Shown in pieces: positions 61,061-64,000 of a stretch of DNA of 64,000 nt; the stretch's first letter is position 1, and each line of letters starts with the position of its first letter. Made by a program: the position numbers and the translations under genes. A model generated the notes under the pieces. That model did no database searches. It saw only the letters and a list, made by a program, of their open reading frames with translations, and was not told the origin of the DNA. The stretch is from an uncultured Rhizobium sp. (GTDB lineage: Bacteria; Pseudomonadota; Alphaproteobacteria; Rhizobiales; Rhizobiaceae): contig CAMFHE010000006.1 in the NCBI GenBank assembly GCA_945952045.1, positions 1 through 64,000 on the forward strand, read 5' to 3'.

Positions 61061-62011
61061 TCAACTCTTTGTGAAATAGGGCGCAAGATTGGTTTTGACA
61101 CGGTCGCGCGGCGCGTCGAAACTGTCATCGGGAACAAAAGTCTGACCGGTGATCTGCTCGAAGGCCCGGATATAGACCTTGGAGGTGTCTTCGACCAGTT
61201 GCTGCGGGATCTCCGGAATGTCGTCCTTGTAGGGGTCGCAGCGCTCGGCGACCCAGGCGCGCACGAAATCCTTGTCGAAGCTTTCAGGCCGCGTGCCGGC
61301 CTGGAAGGCGGCGTCGTAGGTAGCGGCGATCCAGTAGCGGCTGCTGTCGGGCGTATGGATCTCGTCGGCGAGCTTGATGACGCCGTTTCTGTCCGTGCCG
61401 AATTCGTACTTGGTGTCGACGAGGATCAGGCCGCGCGCGGCGGCAAGCTCTTGACCGCGGGCGAAAAGCGCCAGCGCATAGCGCGACAGCGTATCCCATT
61501 GCGCCTGCGTCAGCAGGCCTTTGGAGACGATTTCGTCGGGTGTCAGCGGTTCGTCATGGCCGCCGTCGAAAGCCTTGCTGGTCGGCGTGATGATCGGCTG
61601 GTCGAGCTTCTGGTTGTCGCGCATGCCGTCGGCCAAGCGCACGCCGTACATTTCGCGCTCGCCCTTCTTGTAGAGCGTCAGGATCGAAGTGCCGGTGGTG
61701 CCGGCGAGATAGCCGCGGACCACGACCTCGACCGGCAGGATATCCAGCCGCTCGCCGATCACCACATTGGGATCGGGATAGTCGAGCACATGATTGGGGC
61801 AGATGTCGCCGGTCTTTTCGAACCAGTAGCGCGCCGTCTGGGTCAGCACCTGGCCCTTGTAGGGGATGCAGGTGAGGATGCGGTCGAAGGCGCTGAGACG
61901 GTCGGTGGAAATGATGATGCGCCGCCCGTCCGGCAGGTCGTAATTCTCACGGACCTTGCCGCGATAATAGTTCGGCAATTCGGGGAAATGGGCTTCTTGA
62001 AGAATTCGCAA
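61061..62011 (-). CDS. purC: Phosphoribosylaminoimidazole-succinocarboxamide synthase
   Basis: A 316-residue SAICAR synthetase that joins CAIR and aspartate with ATP in purine synthesis. Landmarks are [31 protein letters not shown] split over the ATP loop, [11 protein letters not shown], and [13 protein letters not shown] start at 62011 is inferred: it gives the conserved N-terminus [24 protein letters not shown] region and has AGGA 8 bases upstream. The chain is about 60 residues longer than the common 237-254-residue bacterial form and resembles the long form. Other purine genes are not near, so it may be a second copy. Confidence 0.93.
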   Translation of the reverse strand: MRILQEAHFPELPNYYRGKVRENYDLPDGRRIIISTDRLSAFDRILTCIPYKGQVLTQTARYWFEKTGDICPNHVLDYPDPNVVIGERLDILPVEVVVRGYLAGTTGTSILTLYKKGEREMYGVRLADGMRDNQKLDQPIITPTSKAFDGGHDEPLTPDEIVSKGLLTQAQWDTLSRYALALFARGQELAAARGLILVDTKYEFGTDRNGVIKLADEIHTPDSSRYWIAATYDAAFQAGTRPESFDKDFVRAWVAERCDPYKDDIPEIPQQLVEDTSKVYIRAFEQITGQTFVPDDSFDAPRDRVKTNLAPYFTKS

Positions 62012-62148
62012 CGTCGCTGTCCTGATCGGTTCCGGCCGTGGGGGAGATGCGGCCGACCCTCGTTTTTCCTGCCGGCAATGTCAAGGACAGCGCCCGCGCC
62101 GATCCCCAATTCAAGGGGTTCGGCGCGGTTTGATCGTGGATAGAACGC

Positions 62149-63897
62149 TTAAAACAGCGCGTCGGCGAACAGATCCTCGTCTTCGTCGCCGCTCGATGCG
62201 GCCGGGGGCGCCTCGACGACAGCCGGCGCATTGGCGGCGGTCGCCGGCAGGAAATACTGATGCACCGTGCGTTCCTGCGCCATCGTATAGGTCTTGTGGA
62301 TGCGCTGGCCGAGTTCCTCGGCCTTGGCGGAGAGGTCGGAAATATCGGCGATGTCAGGTCCGGCAAGGCGGGCGAGTTCTGCCGCGCAACGCTCCAGAAC
62401 GTCGCCGAGTTCGCTTTCGAAATCCAGCGTCTTGATCGAGCGGCCGACCTGGTTGAACACCTGATCGCCTTCGGCGGCGAATTCGGCCAGATGCGTGTCC
62501 ATCGTCGTGCCGGCATTGCGGATCATGTCCAGCGCTTCGGCAAGCGGCTGGTCGATGGTATCGGAGCCGGTTGCGCCATTGGCGGCAAGCCCCTGCGCCG
62601 CGCCGTCGAGCGTGGTCAACTGCTGCACGACGGTCTCTGCCGATTCCTCCAGCTTGGCGGCGAAAAGGCGAAGCTCGGCGGTCACGACGTTGATCGAGCG
62701 CGCTTCTTCGCCGAGACGCGAGCAGCGCAGATTGGTGTTGAGCGCCATGTAGTTGATATCGCTCTTGATGGCGCGGATGACGGTGATCGCCGCCAGAAGG
62801 TCCTTGGCTGTGCCGGTGGTCGAGGCGGCGACCTGATCGGCCTCGCCGCTGGCAACCTTGACGCGGCCGACGAGCGCAGCGCCCGCCTCGACGCTGCCTT
62901 CCAGCGTCTTGAGGAAATTCTGGCCGGAGCCGTCGCCGCCTTTCGTCATGGCGTCACGAAGCTGCATGATCTGGCGCGTGTCGTCGACGAAGCCGGACAT
63001 GTTTTTCACGACGTTGCGGCTTTCCCGCTGGAAGTCCTCGACCATTTCCGCAAGCTGGGCAGCGGCGAGATGATAGACGACGTTCATCATGCGCGCCTTG
63101 GCGTCAGCATCCAGCGCGGCGTCGCCGGCCACGAGTTCCTCGTACAGCCGGAAGCTCGCCTGCACATGTTCGATGCGCTGGCGGGTGATGTCGCCGATCT
63201 GAAGCGCCGAAAGCACCGTGGCGATCTTGGACTGCACGCCGCGCGCCAGGCGCGAGACGTCCTGGGCGATCTTGCCGAGCTTCTGGTGATGGGTGCCGAC
63301 CTTGGCGGCGTTTTCCTTGAGATCGGTGACGATCTGCGGCACCGTCTTTGAGTATTCGGTGGCAATGGTTGCCGCGAAACCGCGCGCGCGGCGCAACTGC
63401 GAATCCAGGGTCGAAAGCTGCGTCGCGAAGCGGTTGACTTCGGACGATCCCGACTGGATGCGCTCGAGGATTTCCTCGGCAAAGCCGGCGAAATCGGGAA
63501 TACCGGCGCCGGTGATCTTGGCCGTCAGCGCGAAAGTACGCAGGTAGCGCATCGTCTCCTGCATATCGGCGACATGCGAATGCATCTTGGCCGCCGTAGC
63601 CGACAGCGTCTCGAAGCTCTGCTGCCGCCCCTCCTCCCGCGCAGGAAGCTCAGCAAGCCGCTCCGCGGTCTTGAGGATGCCGCCGACCGTGCCTTGCGTT
63701 GTCTCCTGGTCGAGCGAGCCTGTCAGGCGGTCGAGCGAGCCGATCAGTTTGGCAATGACATCCATAATCGAAAGAAGAACCGCGCCGCCATCAAGAAAAC
63801 GCGCCTCAACTTGGCTATGGGCGCCAAGAAGCATGGTATCGAGCGCTGAGCGGTCGTTGTTTTGGAAGTCTTTTATAATATGAGCGCTGGCTTGCAC
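62149..63897 (-). CDS. Soluble MCP-like coiled-coil protein with a degenerate signalling tip
   Basis: A 582-residue protein, largely helical and without membrane segments or a recognisable sensor domain. Residues about 380-440 match the methyl-accepting chemotaxis hairpin, with INYMALNTNL and RLGEEARSINVVTAELRLFA, but the usual IAxQTNLLALNAAIEAAR is changed: the tip QTN becomes DIN and NAAxEAAR becomes NTNLRCSR. It therefore may not couple to CheA/CheW in the normal way. The C-terminus is Ala-rich and ends in an acidic tail (DEDEDLFADALF). A GTG start at 63897 is used. No che genes are in the window. Confidence 0.72.
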   Translation of the reverse strand: MQASAHIIKDFQNNDRSALDTMLLGAHSQVEARFLDGGAVLLSIMDVIAKLIGSLDRLTGSLDQETTQGTVGGILKTAERLAELPAREEGRQQSFETLSATAAKMHSHVADMQETMRYLRTFALTAKITGAGIPDFAGFAEEILERIQSGSSEVNRFATQLSTLDSQLRRARGFAATIATEYSKTVPQIVTDLKENAAKVGTHHQKLGKIAQDVSRLARGVQSKIATVLSALQIGDITRQRIEHVQASFRLYEELVAGDAALDADAKARMMNVVYHLAAAQLAEMVEDFQRESRNVVKNMSGFVDDTRQIMQLRDAMTKGGDGSGQNFLKTLEGSVEAGAALVGRVKVASGEADQVAASTTGTAKDLLAAITVIRAIKSDINYMALNTNLRCSRLGEEARSINVVTAELRLFAAKLEESAETVVQQLTTLDGAAQGLAANGATGSDTIDQPLAEALDMIRNAGTTMDTHLAEFAAEGDQVFNQVGRSIKTLDFESELGDVLERCAAELARLAGPDIADISDLSAKAEELGQRIHKTYTMAQERTVHQYFLPATAANAPAVVEAPPAASSGDEDEDLFADALF

Positions 63898-64000
63898 GGC
63901 GATACCTTCGCTTGTTTATTAGAATTTCTCGAAAATACTATCGGTGGGCAAAAAACAGGTAAACGCACGCTCCTCGAATGCGGCAAATCTGCTCAGCGAG
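63898..64000. other. Right window edge, no gene assigned
   Basis: 103 bases upstream of the MCP-like gene. A 26-codon open frame on the minus strand ends at TAA near 63917, but without its start or family features it cannot be called. The region should contain the promoter of the MCP-like gene. Confidence 0.3.

Noticed and set aside
63917..64000. Partial minus-strand gene at the right edge
   Set aside because: Only 26 open codons without start, ribosome site or recognisable family sequence.
1..64000. CRISPR arrays, insertion sequences, integrases, tRNA or rRNA genes
   Set aside because: Read through on both strands; no regularly spaced repeats, transposase-like proteins, cloverleaf genes or rRNA-like sequence were noticed.

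Overview
This 64 kb window looks like accessory replicon or chromosomal-island DNA from an alphaproteobacterium of the Rhizobiaceae type (Rhizobium, Agrobacterium and relatives). I infer this from the high GC content, the dense arrays of ABC importers with dedicated regulators, short palindromic intergenic repeats of a kind common in rhizobia, and an AmeABC-like efflux operon. There are no rRNA or tRNA genes, CRISPR arrays, prophage or insertion sequences that I can recognise. Almost all of the DNA is coding, and many genes overlap by the ATGA type.

Layout. (1) 1-12618: a catabolic regulon for an unidentified acid or amide (EtfB fragment, amidase, PaaK-like CoA ligase, MmgE/PrpD protein, CoA-transferase, acyl-CoA dehydrogenase, SDR, orphan family-5 binding protein, GMC oxidoreductase). 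It carries its own GntR regulator, and a TGTCCGGAC operator occurs three times in its two divergent promoter regions. (2) 12873-16439: pseudoazurin with an FNR/NnrR-type box, then an Lrp regulator divergent from an orphan pyruvate-dehydrogenase-E1-like enzyme. (3) 16672-23659: a sugar-type ABC importer locus with an RpiR regulator, a TrpF-like isomerase, a Cys/Met-type PLP enzyme and a PfkB kinase. (4) 23676-37169: an N-acetyl amino-sugar locus. One arm has an ABC importer with two Gfo/Idh oxidoreductases, a ROK kinase, CutC and an esterase. The other arm has a BadF-type kinase, a GntR regulator, a SIS deaminase/isomerase and NagA. (5) 37307-46205: a P1 peptidase, a complete family-5 (peptide type) ABC importer and a 976-residue kinase/phospho-lyase fusion. 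(6) 46364-47437: a DUF475 membrane protein. (7) 47731-53939: a second importer locus that again pairs a Cys/Met-type PLP enzyme with a sugar-type ABC system, under an FCD-GntR regulator. (8) 54034-60913: a TetR-controlled RND tripartite efflux system. (9) 61061-63897: a PurC enzyme and a soluble, divergent MCP-like protein.

How it works together: the window is mainly a set of independent uptake-and-degradation modules. In most of them, a dedicated regulator, periplasmic binding protein, permeases and catabolic enzymes lie together. The least explained modules are (1), (3)/(7) and (5). The repeated pairing of a carbohydrate-type importer with a cystathionine-lyase-like PLP enzyme suggests sugar-amino acid or thio-conjugate substrates. 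The hydroxylysine-kinase/phospho-lyase-like fusion beside a peptide importer suggests use of hydroxylated amino acids or amino alcohols. Three family-1 importer operons carry a strong stem-loop directly after the binding-protein gene, which probably lets that gene be expressed above its permeases.

Limits: all assignments rest on reading motifs and gene context; no database search was run. Substrates are inferred.
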